Source: Pseudomonas quebecensis (GTDB lineage Bacteria; Pseudomonadota; Gammaproteobacteria; Pseudomonadales; Pseudomonadaceae). From it: a stretch of 64,000 nt of DNA. Under the pieces are notes generated by a model. That model had not been told where the DNA came from. It saw only the letters and a list, made by a program, of their open reading frames with translations, and did not search any database. Shown here piece by piece: positions 28,295-35,863 of this stretch. The DNA lies in assembly GCF_026410085.1 (NCBI RefSeq), contig NZ_CP112866.1, positions 248,001-312,000 of the forward strand, read 5' to 3'. Made by a program: the position numbers and the translations under genes. Position 1 is the stretch's first letter. Each line of letters opens with the position of its first letter.

Positions 28295-28741
28295 TCAGAT
28301 TGGCTGACCGCGATCCAATTTGTTACTGAGGATGATCGAGGTGGTGGTTTTCTCGACCCCGTCGACGCTACCGATCTGGTCCAGCAGTTGGTCCAGCTGC
28401 TCCGGCGAATCGGTACGCAGCCAGGCCACGTAATCGAACTCGCCGCTCACCGCGCACAGCTGTTGCACCTGGGCCATGGCGCTAAGCCTGCGCAGCACTT
28501 CTTTACCGGAGCGCGGCTGTACGGTGATGCCGACATAAGCCTGCAGGCCGCCATCCACCACGCGCTGGCCCAGGCGCACGCCATAACCGGTGATCACTTG
28601 GGTTTTTTCCAGGCGCGCCAGGCGCGAGGTGACCGTGGTACGCGCAATGCCTAAGCGCCTGGCCAGCATGGCCACGCTTTCGCGGGCGTTGATCTGCAGC
28701 GCAGCGATCAGCTGGCGATCGATTTCATCCAGGACAGACAA
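28295..28741 (-). CDS. Lrp/AsnC-family transcriptional regulator
   Basis: The 148-residue protein has an N-terminal HTH (DEIDRQLIAALQINARESVA, then ARRLGIARTTVTSRLARLEK) and a C-terminal RAM effector domain (GITVQPRSGKEVLRRL and AVSGEFDYVAWLRTDS). It lies just upstream of davB-davA in the same direction, and it probably senses lysine or a related amino acid and controls that operon. Confidence 0.9.
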   Translation of the reverse strand: MSVLDEIDRQLIAALQINARESVAMLARRLGIARTTVTSRLARLEKTQVITGYGVRLGQRVVDGGLQAYVGITVQPRSGKEVLRRLSAMAQVQQLCAVSGEFDYVAWLRTDSPEQLDQLLDQIGSVDGVEKTTTSIILSNKLDRGQPI

Positions 28742-28949
28742 GGGCAGAACTCCGTGAGGCAGCGATGGATGCGCATGTTACAGGCTTGCATCGGCGGCAG
28801 GCAGCGCGCGAACAGTGGGGAACTGGCAAATCGGGTGGGCTGTAGGTCAAGGCGTTCAGGGATATTGGGCAGTTGTTTGCCAAGTGAGATGTGGACGTTT
28901 TTGCAAGGAATCAGGTTTTTAGAGATTGATTGCCCGCGACTTTCCAACT
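28742..28949. other. Junction between Lrp gene and element, no gene
   Basis: This stretch should hold the promoter of the Lrp-type regulator. I see no reading frame or clear repeat. It ends at the left 86-bp direct repeat of the integrated element. Confidence 0.5.
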
Positions 28950-29035
28950 GCCAGAAACGCGAAAGCCGCGCAATGCGCGGCTTTGGAGTTGGTGGGCCCA
29001 CACGGACTTGAACCGTGGACCAAAGGATTATGAGT
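28950..29035 (-). repeat. attL: 86-bp direct repeat with a tRNA-Ile2 3' fragment
   Basis: The sequence is identical to 42421-42506. It contains the last 46 nt of the tRNA (complement of 28990-29035) and the terminator hairpin AAAGCCGCGC-AAT-GCGCGGCTTT (28962-28984). At 29036 the match to the tRNA stops, so this copy lacks the 5' half and cannot be a functional tRNA. Confidence 0.93.
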
Positions 29036-29307
29036 TGCTGGGTGACCATGTATGCCTAGAGAAATCGTTCGTAGGTGAACGGAGGTTGGCATAGCTGGAG
29101 GCCCCGTAGCGTATGGTGTTAAACGTAGTTTTCAGTAGTTTGGTAAAGCTGTGCATTGTACCGTGGTTGTACCGCTTCGCCACCGCGACGCCTGAGCTAG
29201 CCCTTCGGCTTGGCTGGTTGCAGCACCAAGGATCCAGGGGTCGAATATGCGCCGAGGTGGACTCTAGCGTCACGAATACCACCATCGACAATTCAAAGCT
29301 CTGTGAG
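29036..29307. other. Left end of the element, non-coding, with paired TTGTACC motifs
   Basis: TTGTACC occurs at 29156-29162 and 29167-29173, 11 bp apart. The same pair with the same phase occurs near the right end (42370-42376, with C for the first T, and 42381-42387). These are plausible arm-type binding sites for the element's integrase. No credible gene is seen here. Confidence 0.5.
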
Positions 29308-30153
29308 TCAGCTTATAGCGCGCTTACCCTCGACTAGGTCGAGGAGAGCTTCAAGATCACTGATCAGGTCACTATGATTTGGGCCGTACTCCAATACTTT
29401 TATGTTGTAAGCGGATGCTAGGTCGCTTTTAACAAAACTCGAGTGGGAGCCTTCTTTTAATAGCGCGTAATGGGGACGTTGAGGATTTGCTGTTATTCGG
29501 ACCTCTTCCAGTAGGAGAAGTACATCAGGGTCATCCATCCCACAACCAATAAAAATGCAAGTATTAGTCAGCAATAGAGCTTTCAAAATTGTATAAAAGG
29601 AAGAGTGATTCTCCTTGGCGGCGTGATACTCCGCTTTCGTGAATACCATTTTTGAAATGTCATCGATGCTGCCGTGCGCTTTTATGATCAGGCGTGTGTC
29701 TGATCTTATCTCATCTCCTAGGGAAGAACTGTAATACGGAATTACTTTAAAACCCTCAGTAGAGGCAGTTAAGCAGTGTTTCTCATAAATCTTATCAAAG
29801 TTAGTGGTTATAACAAGTCTAGAGTCAAGGCTAAATATAATATTATGCAGGTCGCTAGGGATAAATGCTGCATTATTGAAGGATTTATCTAATAGCGCTC
29901 GATAATCACCAGCGTCTGCCTGATCACGAATTGCCTGAAGAGCAAGCAATAGCTTGTTGCTATCTATGAGTGATTTGATTTCAGGCTTATGCACCCTAGG
30001 CACAAGCTCGGCAGCTTCTGCCAAGAAATCTTTCCACGCAAGAGGACGTAAACCTGCTTCAGTTTTGGCTGATGAAGCTACTCCAGCCCCCAGAAACAAT
30101 ATGCATCGTCTGCGTGCTACTTCAGTCACCAACATTTGGGGCCAAGTTATCAT
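29308..30153 (-). CDS. SIR2-like domain protein, probable NAD-degrading defence effector
   Basis: The 281-residue protein is a stand-alone SIR2-like (SIR2_2) domain. It shows the NAD site ILFLGAGVASSA (GAG 22-24), VITTNFDKIYEK (TTNFD 116-120), the catalytic histidine H160 in IIKAHGSIDD, and IFIGCGMDDPDV (203-209). All residues needed for NAD hydrolysis are kept. In bacteria such domains mostly kill or arrest phage-infected cells by NAD depletion (Thoeris ThsA, DSR, SIR2-HerA, short Argonaute-SIR2). The start overlaps the parA-like stop by 4 bp (ATGA), so translation is coupled. A role in defence is inferred from family and context. Confidence 0.85.
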   Translation of the reverse strand: MITWPQMLVTEVARRRCILFLGAGVASSAKTEAGLRPLAWKDFLAEAAELVPRVHKPEIKSLIDSNKLLLALQAIRDQADAGDYRALLDKSFNNAAFIPSDLHNIIFSLDSRLVITTNFDKIYEKHCLTASTEGFKVIPYYSSSLGDEIRSDTRLIIKAHGSIDDISKMVFTKAEYHAAKENHSSFYTILKALLLTNTCIFIGCGMDDPDVLLLLEEVRITANPQRPHYALLKEGSHSSFVKSDLASAYNIKVLEYGPNHSDLISDLEALLDLVEGKRAIS

Positions 30154-31175
30154 GCTTGCTCCAAATTCTTGAGCAGTTTATCGCTAATTTTAGACATGAG
30201 TGAATCAAAGTCTTTGACCTGGCCATATTGACTGCCTACTACACCATCCTTATATTCAAGCGAATGCATCGGTGCTTTTGCAGCCTGAGCCATAGGTACT
30301 AGGCTGTATAAGTAAGGGATATGGCCCAGCTCCATGTCTTCTAGCGTTAGCCCGCCGACTGTAAGGTCTGCCATTGCGTCTTTAACGGTCGAAGGGATTT
30401 TTCGCATGATCTCATCATAGGATTTTACTGGTCGCGGGCCAGTCTTAAATTGCCGACTTACATACTGTTGAACTGAATACCCTAAGAAACGATGTTTTTT
30501 GGAGGTATCTTTGATTAGCGTGTACTGATCAAACGCAGCTGGATTTTCTAATAGTCCATCTCTGACAGAGCTCATGTATTGAGCGTCCCATTTCTTTATC
30601 CACTCTGAAATGTTTTTGATTCCGAGAAGGCTAAAGATATCGCACCCGAATGGGGTTACTATGTAATCACATGATAGGATAATTGATCTGTTCAGGGCGC
30701 CTAGGGATGGGCCAACGTCAAAGACGATAATATCATATTTGTCACTTAAGCTTTCCAGAAGCTGGTGGCACCAGTTTGTAATACGATACCCTCCAATTTC
30801 ACGCCCTCTTACAGATGACCACGCGTCGCTTAACTTGTCCTCGATTATAGACATGTTTGGATGGCCAGGAATTATATCTGTGCCATATCTATTCTTTGTA
30901 CCTAATATAGGTTCTGCAGGTAGTTCAATTTGTGGCTCGCCCATTTCAAATGGCGAAAGATACGAATAAAGAGTTTTCGCGGCAGAGGAACCTGTTAGGT
31001 AAATTTCTTCACACTGTTCGTCTGAAAGGAGAGCTTGGGTTGCGTTGCATTGAGGGTCCGCATCTACAAGTAATACACGCTTTCCCTTATAGATATTTAT
31101 ATAGGATACTAGATTACATGCCAGAGTGGTTTTACCTACCCCGCCTTTGTTGTTGAAAAATGCTATTGATTTCAC
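30150..31175 (-). CDS. ParA/Soj-type Walker ATPase, coupled to SIR2 gene, no ParB
   Basis: The 341-residue protein begins at a GTG (complement of 31173-31175) after AAGGGA. It has the deviant Walker A NNKGGVGKTTLACNLV (residues 8-23, K10 and K15), VLLVDADPQCNATQALL, and the Walker B region IIVFDVGPSLGALNRS with the following CDYIVTPFGCD. It is a normal ParA in its ATPase core, with a C-terminal half of about 130 residues that I do not recognise. No parB gene or parS-like repeats are nearby. The coupled SIR2 gene suggests that it acts as the sensor or regulator of an effector, rather than in plasmid partition. Confidence 0.82.
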   Translation of the reverse strand: MKSIAFFNNKGGVGKTTLACNLVSYINIYKGKRVLLVDADPQCNATQALLSDEQCEEIYLTGSSAAKTLYSYLSPFEMGEPQIELPAEPILGTKNRYGTDIIPGHPNMSIIEDKLSDAWSSVRGREIGGYRITNWCHQLLESLSDKYDIIVFDVGPSLGALNRSIILSCDYIVTPFGCDIFSLLGIKNISEWIKKWDAQYMSSVRDGLLENPAAFDQYTLIKDTSKKHRFLGYSVQQYVSRQFKTGPRPVKSYDEIMRKIPSTVKDAMADLTVGGLTLEDMELGHIPYLYSLVPMAQAAKAPMHSLEYKDGVVGSQYGQVKDFDSLMSKISDKLLKNLEQA

Positions 31176-31263
31176 TTGATATCCCTTCTGTGATGGCTCG
31201 TGCGCACAGGCGAGTCCGTTAAGTCTTGGCTGTCGTCTAGTGGGCCCTTATGTGGTTTTTTGT

Positions 31264-32181
31264 TTAAAGCATTAATGAGGTGCTATTAGGAAGAGTAACC
31301 CCTGTCGGTCGAAGTATTTCTTCACCGTCCTCTCCGATATAAATGTCAAAAGGAGGTGACTGTCTGCCTGTGTGCTGTATATCGTATAATGCACCGGTTC
31401 TGCCCAAGAAGGGAGCGTTGCTGTCGAAGCCATCAGGAGCAAACCCTATGCAAATAAGGGGTAATGAAATTTGCTTCATGAAATTTCGCTGCCGCAGTTC
31501 CTGGAATGATCCGTTTCGGTTTGAAACTGGCCAGATTCGGGTTGCTGAGCTACTTTTATCGGTACTGGTGACAAATATTCCTGCGTCGATGTGACCAGCT
31601 TGAAATAGAATAAATAACTTGTTTATAGCGCGGAACGAGCTGGCAACGTTTCCGGTCTCGAACTCCACCCCGAGTCTGAAAGTTTTATCAACAACTACTT
31701 TGTCAAATAATTGTTGGTCTTCGGGCGCGAGATGGGCGATGTCATAAATGTCACTTTGCACATACATGCCGTAAAACATTGGGAATAAAGTAAAGACTGA
31801 GTCGGGCGGTAGGCCTTTACATCTAATGTAGTTATGCAAGACTTCGAGAAGCTTATTCTTGTCGCGAATTTTATAGCCTATGCCCGAGTACTGGCATGTT
31901 ACGATGCCGTCGATATCTTGCTCAATTATTTTTGTCTCACCTCGGCAGCCATCGAATGCTGCCAAGTTTGACTGGAAGCGTCTGGAAATGAAGTTGGCTG
32001 AATTCATTACACATGGGGTAACCTTGTTGTTTCTTTGTCTCCTAAAATGTATGGTATCATTTATAATAAAGCCTTTGTCACAAGTCGCAATTTTCTGAAG
32101 GCAGGTTGAAATAATTTCCATAGACGTATGCAATACGGCCGGTGGTATGAACTCGCCATCGTGCTCCAACTTAATTTTCAT
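31264..32181 (-). CDS. Putative type II restriction endonuclease (BglII/BamHI-like)
   Basis: The 305-residue protein is not recognisable by simple homology, but it has a PD-(D/E)XK-type active site: D165, E173 and E175 in KVVVDKTFRLGVEFETGNVA, with the following FRAINKLFILF helix. The D-x7-E-x-E spacing and the G-N after it resemble the BglII/BstYI/BamHI group, whose members depend on this segment for catalysis. It overlaps the controller gene by 11 bp and is divergent from a DNA methyltransferase, which is the classical C-R/M layout. The assignment is inferred. The recognition site is unknown. Confidence 0.68.
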   Translation of the reverse strand: MKIKLEHDGEFIPPAVLHTSMEIISTCLQKIATCDKGFIINDTIHFRRQRNNKVTPCVMNSANFISRRFQSNLAAFDGCRGETKIIEQDIDGIVTCQYSGIGYKIRDKNKLLEVLHNYIRCKGLPPDSVFTLFPMFYGMYVQSDIYDIAHLAPEDQQLFDKVVVDKTFRLGVEFETGNVASSFRAINKLFILFQAGHIDAGIFVTSTDKSSSATRIWPVSNRNGSFQELRQRNFMKQISLPLICIGFAPDGFDSNAPFLGRTGALYDIQHTGRQSPPFDIYIGEDGEEILRPTGVTLPNSTSLML

Positions 32182-32422
32182 AGTTGGACGCCTCGTAGAG
32201 TCGAGTAACTATATCTCCAGGGTTTACGCCAAAGACTTGGCACACTTCAATAAGACGTACCACTGAGATCTTGCTTTGACCACTCTCGATTCTGCCGTAA
32301 TGGCGGCGATCAACATTGAGTGATGCAGCAACGTCATCTTGGGTTAAACCAGCGCTATTTCTGGCTTGCCGTAAAAGCGCTCCGAGAATGTCATACGCCT
32401 TCTTTGCTTTCTTCGTGTCCAT
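32171..32422 (-). CDS. Restriction-modification controller (C) protein, HTH_XRE
   Basis: The 83-residue protein (starting MDTKKAKKAYDILGALLRQA) is an XRE-type helix-turn-helix, LTQDDVAASLNVDRRHYGRI then ESGQSKISVVRLIEVCQVFG, with the size of C proteins that time restriction gene expression. I take the ATG complementary to 32420-32422, which follows AGGGG; an in-frame start 14 codons upstream lacks a ribosome site. A palindromic operator lies 60-77 bp upstream. It overlaps the endonuclease gene downstream. Confidence 0.85.
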   Translation of the reverse strand: MDTKKAKKAYDILGALLRQARNSAGLTQDDVAASLNVDRRHYGRIESGQSKISVVRLIEVCQVFGVNPGDIVTRLYEASNYEN

Positions 32423-32481
32423 CGGTAGCCCCTGTCCGCAAAACAATGGATAGAAAGCTACCATTCAAGGGTTAAAGCTCG

Positions 32482-32528
32482 AGGGACCCAGGGGTCCCTT
32501 AATGTGCAACCCTAGAAAATTTCGGGTT
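32482..32528. promoter_or_regulatory. Likely C-protein operators between the C-R operon and the methylase gene
   Basis: AGGGACCC (32482-32489) and GGGTCCCT (32492-32499) form an 8-bp perfect inverted repeat with a 2-bp spacer, and AACCC (32508-32512) and GGGTT (32524-32528) form a second, looser one. Paired, adjacent palindromes in a C/M divergent space are the usual form of C-boxes. A -10-like GATAAT for the methylase lies at 32548-32553. Confidence 0.65.
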
Positions 32529-32580
32529 TGGCGTGGTAAAATCTGTGGATAATTTCTCTGTTTATTTTGATAGGGCTTAA

Positions 32581-33774
32581 ATGACGTACTCCAATCAATT
32601 TTTCGAGGCTTTAGGCGTTGACCATCGCGTAAAATCTGAAGTCAAATCTTTAGCCCTACGGACAGGGATTCCACTATCTAGACTGAATTTTTACAATCAT
32701 AAAAACGTGGTTCCATCTGGTTTTGATTTAACGAAAGTCACGGAAATTTTTGGTGTTTCGGAAGTTCAACTTCGTCTGAAGATGGGTAGGCTCGATCGTG
32801 CTTTGATTGAACTTATCCAGAATAGTTCTGATCAGGTTCTCCGAGCTATAAATTCGTCTGCACCTGATGAAAGATTAGTATCAAATCTCAAAGAGGTGTT
32901 TGAAACTCCGTTAGGCAAACTTTATGAAGCGGACTGTTTAAAAGTTTTACGATCTATTGAAAGTGACTCTGTTGACTTGGTTTTTGCCGACCCACCGTTT
33001 AACCTTGACAAACTTTATCCCTCCAACATGGATGATAATATTAGAGAAGAGGAATATCTGAAGTGGATGGAGGAATGGCTTAAGGAGTGTGTCCGAGTGC
33101 TAAAGCATGGTGGGGCTTTGTTTACTTGGAATCTTCCAGTGTGGAACAGTAGTATTACTAATTTTCTTCATGGTTCTTTGACGTTTAAGCACTGGGTTGG
33201 AGTTGATATTAAGTACAGCTTGCCTATTCAAGGTAGATTGTATCCCTCGCACTACTCACTTTTGTATTTTGTGAAAGGTGAGAAAGCTAATAAGCTAGTG
33301 GCGGACCGTCTTCCTACTCCTACATGTCCTAGTTGTTATGGAGATATTAAGGATTATGGCGGATATAAACATAAAATGAATCCACTAGGTATTAGTTTGA
33401 CGGATATATGGACAGATATTCCGCCTGTACGTCATGCAAAGTACAAGAAGAGAGTTGGGTCAAATGAGCTCTCGATTAAGTTGCTTGACAGGATTATTGA
33501 GATGTCAACTAACGAGGGTGACCTAGTATTCGATCCATTCGGTGGGTCGGGAACAACGTATGTTGTGTCCGAATTGAAAGGAAGACGTTGGATAGGATGC
33601 GAAATAGGTCCTTGTGAAGATATAGTCCAGAGATTTGAAAATATTAGTGACGATCAAGAACACCTAGAACGCATCCGCGCGAAGCTGAATCATCTCTTTG
33701 TTCCAGCTATTGCCCGGGAACGCGAGCTGCGTGGTTTGTGGACTGCCCAATCGGTTAGTAAGAAAAATGAATAA
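32581..33774 (+). CDS. DNA methyltransferase of the type II R-M system (DPPF class)
   Basis: The 397-residue protein carries motif IV VFADPPFNLD (DPPF 137-140) before motif I VFDPFGGSGTTYVV (318-326), the order of the beta class of amino-methyltransferases. DPPF rather than SPP favours N6-adenine methylation, but N4-cytosine is possible. An N-terminal stretch of about 110 residues looks like a small HTH (RTGIPLSRLNFYNHKNVVPS). A cysteine pair in PTPTCPSCYGDI may bind a metal. The gene is AT-rich compared with its flanks and is divergent from the controller-endonuclease operon. Confidence 0.88.
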   Translation: MTYSNQFFEALGVDHRVKSEVKSLALRTGIPLSRLNFYNHKNVVPSGFDLTKVTEIFGVSEVQLRLKMGRLDRALIELIQNSSDQVLRAINSSAPDERLVSNLKEVFETPLGKLYEADCLKVLRSIESDSVDLVFADPPFNLDKLYPSNMDDNIREEEYLKWMEEWLKECVRVLKHGGALFTWNLPVWNSSITNFLHGSLTFKHWVGVDIKYSLPIQGRLYPSHYSLLYFVKGEKANKLVADRLPTPTCPSCYGDIKDYGGYKHKMNPLGISLTDIWTDIPPVRHAKYKKRVGSNELSIKLLDRIIEMSTNEGDLVFDPFGGSGTTYVVSELKGRRWIGCEIGPCEDIVQRFENISDDQEHLERIRAKLNHLFVPAIARERELRGLWTAQSVSKKNE

Positions 33775-34767
33775 TTCAGTCGGTATCGTAGGTTCGGCTA
33801 GGGAAATATGTCTCTAATCCGACAGAGATGCGGAAATGTGCATAAACCGAGATGCCCTTATATTTCAGCTGCGCAAAGTGATATATAAGGGCTGAGCCCA
33901 TCTGCAAAATATGTCCAATCGGATTGTAGTCGAGTCAGGGCCGCGCGCGGCAACAATCTATATGGCATAAGTACCCCGCATAGCTGGGAAATACCTGGAC
34001 GCCAAGGCAGACCGCTCTAGATCGTTGATGTAAACGTAAACGTAAACGTAAACGTAAACGTAAACGTAAACGTCTAAGGCTAATGCAATTGCGGCATGCA
34101 TGATTCATCGAAAGCATCTGACCTACCTAGCTGTTGGCCACCGAAAGTCGGGATGGTGGGTGGGCCTTTGAGAAATGCATAGATAAAGAGGGTATCTTAT
34201 AAATGCTCTAACAATCTAGTCTTTAGAGTGGCTGGAATAATGATCTAAGCTGCATCTTCAAAGCGGCACGACGAGTTACTATTGTAGTCCTTGTTTAGTT
34301 AAGTTTAGTCTGTAAGAGAAGTTTAAAAAACGTCGCGCCCTCCGGAATTAGCGTTGATCGTGCCCAACTCATCTACAGTGATTTGGTCAACGAAAGACCG
34401 AGTCGGTGTGTTGGAACCGATGCCTAGAAATAGCCCGACAGCAACGTGCCAGCCTCGTCGGTTTTGGTCGTAATAGGCGGTTACCTCTCATCACTAACCA
34501 GAACTCGATTGGGTTGCAGTGGCGAGCCGCTTTTTTTCTTTGGTGGCGCCTGGGATGATCTCTCCTGTGGTTACCTTTTTTACCGCTTATACGCGGTAGC
34601 GGCCGTGCGCCTCGCAGAGCAATATGTGTTGAGCCGAGGGCGAATAAATATAGGTGGTGGGGGGCAGGCGAAGCCTGTGGGCCCACAACACACATCTTGC
34701 CGTACGGCTGAATAAGATTGTATGCGATTACTGTTTACTAAGCTGTTAATTTATCGAAGTCGCACAC
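33775..34767. other. Large non-coding region of the element
   Basis: About a kilobase between the methylase and the trb genes has no convincing gene. Short frames at 34387-34715 overlap each other on opposite strands, lack ribosome sites and match nothing I recognise. It contains a hexanucleotide tandem repeat (34030-34071). No tRNA or rRNA was found, and I see no transposase remnant. Confidence 0.55.
34030..34071 (+). repeat. Hexanucleotide tandem repeat, seven GTAAAC units
   Basis: Seven perfect copies of GTAAAC follow each other without interruption, then GTCTAAGG. A pure six-base repeat of this length can change copy number by strand slippage. It lies in non-coding sequence about 260 bp after the methylase stop codon, with no promoter assigned to it. 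Confidence 0.95.
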
Positions 34768-34857
34768 AATCGCATAGATTCGCATAGATTCGCATTGAAT
34801 CGCGTTAGCTTGCATTAGTATTAACTAACTTGCTTAGTGGTTGTTTTCGCGTTAGCT
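34720..34857. repeat. Iterated decamers upstream of traK-like gene (candidate oriT)
   Basis: The decamer (A/T)ATCGCATAG-type occurs in direct tandem at 34769-34778, 34779-34788 and 34789-34798 (last one degenerate), continues into AATCGCGTTAG, and has an inverted copy at 34720-34729 (GTATGCGATT). CGCGTTAGCT occurs at 34801-34810 and 34848-34857. The block ends 42 bp before a TraK-like gene; TraK proteins bind the origin of transfer. I regard it as a protein-binding array, possibly oriT. Confidence 0.6.
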
Positions 34858-34899
34858 CGTCCGTGGTAAAACGCAATAAAACGCGTAGGAGGAGCACCA

Positions 34900-35133
34900 A
34901 TGAAAAAAGACGATTCGAGAGTTATCTATAAGAGATCTGGTCGCTCGGAGTTTCTTTCAATACGAGCCGAGCTGGAGAAAAAAATTGCCCGAGGGCACAC
35001 GCTAGCTGAAATATATGATCATCATGCAAGCGTCTTCAGCTTCGGATACTCACAATTTACTAGGTATGTAGCTCGCTATTGTCAAAGAGCTCGGCGGATT
35101 GTCACGTGCGGATCTCAGAGGGCTTCGAAATGA
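34900..35133 (+). CDS. TraK-like oriT-binding protein
   Basis: The 77-residue basic protein has the pattern SGRSEFLSIRAELEKKIARG, then HTLAEIYDHHASVFSFGYSQ and FTRYVARYC, which resembles the TraK family of IncP mobilization systems (a short N-terminal arm and a helical DNA-binding part). An AGGAGG ribosome site lies 8 bp before the ATG. The stop overlaps the trbJ start (ATGA), so it is the first gene of a conjugation operon. Confidence 0.72.
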   Translation: MKKDDSRVIYKRSGRSEFLSIRAELEKKIARGHTLAEIYDHHASVFSFGYSQFTRYVARYCQRARRIVTCGSQRASK

Positions 35134-35861
35134 AGCAGTTGCCTAAAGTTTTCGTATCATTATTAATATTTCTTCTTTCAGGAAGAAACGCTTTCGCCAT
35201 ATATTGCACAAACTGTTCTACATTTTATCAACAGATGTTCGAATACGCTGAGGCTGTCAGCACTACGTTAAACACTGCTGAACAGCTAAAAACGCAAATT
35301 CAGCAGTACCAAAACATGGTTACTCAGGGCGCAGCCCTACCCAATTCAATGTTCGGTAGCATCGCGGCCGACTTGAAGAGCGTGGCTGACATCTACACCC
35401 GCTCGCAGGCCTTGGGCCGCCAAATTCAGAATATGGATTCACAGTTCAACACGGCTTTTCCCGGCTTTGAGTCCTACCTGAATCAAGCCGCGAACTCGGC
35501 GGAAGTCCCGGCGCGGGATCGCTATCAGAAGTGGTCGGAACAAGGCAGCGACAACGTAAAGACGGCACTCGAGGCGGTAAACCTCAATACCAGCGCGTTC
35601 GAGTCTGAAGACGTCCAGCTTGATCGCATGGTGGCCCGTTCGCAGTCAGCCGTAGGCCGCATGCAAGCCATACAGGCGGGCAACGAAATCGCCTCGCAGA
35701 ACGTGCAGCAACTGCAGAAACTGCGCGATCTGATGGCCACCCAAATCAACATGCAGGGCAACTACATTGCCCAGCAAGGCGACCGGAAGGCCGTTAGCGA
35801 AGCCGCTGAACAGCAGTTTGAAGCGCGCAAAAACACACGCGGCGGCGTGAAGGAGTACTGA
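35130..35861 (+). CDS. trbJ: P-type conjugal transfer protein TrbJ
   Basis: TrbJ is the VirB5-like minor pilus/adhesin subunit of P-type type IV secretion. The 243-residue protein begins with a signal peptide (MKQLPKVFVSLLIFLLSGRN, cleavage likely after AFA), followed by YCTNC with a cysteine pair and a long helical part (TLNTAEQLKTQIQQYQNMVT). The C-terminus ends in FEARKNTRGGVKEY, shared with the next gene. The start codon overlaps the traK-like stop. Confidence 0.9.
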   Translation: MKQLPKVFVSLLIFLLSGRNAFAIYCTNCSTFYQQMFEYAEAVSTTLNTAEQLKTQIQQYQNMVTQGAALPNSMFGSIAADLKSVADIYTRSQALGRQIQNMDSQFNTAFPGFESYLNQAANSAEVPARDRYQKWSEQGSDNVKTALEAVNLNTSAFESEDVQLDRMVARSQSAVGRMQAIQAGNEIASQNVQQLQKLRDLMATQINMQGNYIAQQGDRKAVSEAAEQQFEARKNTRGGVKEY

Positions 35862-35863
35862 GA

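Noticed and set aside
28990..29035. Second tRNA-Ile2 gene at the left end
   Set aside because: Only the 3' 46 nt are present; the acceptor 5' strand and D-arm are missing, so it is an attachment-site remnant.
30150..31175. Plasmid partition locus (ParA)
   Set aside because: No ParB gene or parS repeats are near, and the gene is coupled to a SIR2 gene and not to the rep module about 7 kb away.
34387..34715. Overlapping short frames of 102 and 89 codons in the element gap
   Set aside because: They lie on opposite strands, lack ribosome sites and show no recognisable sequence.
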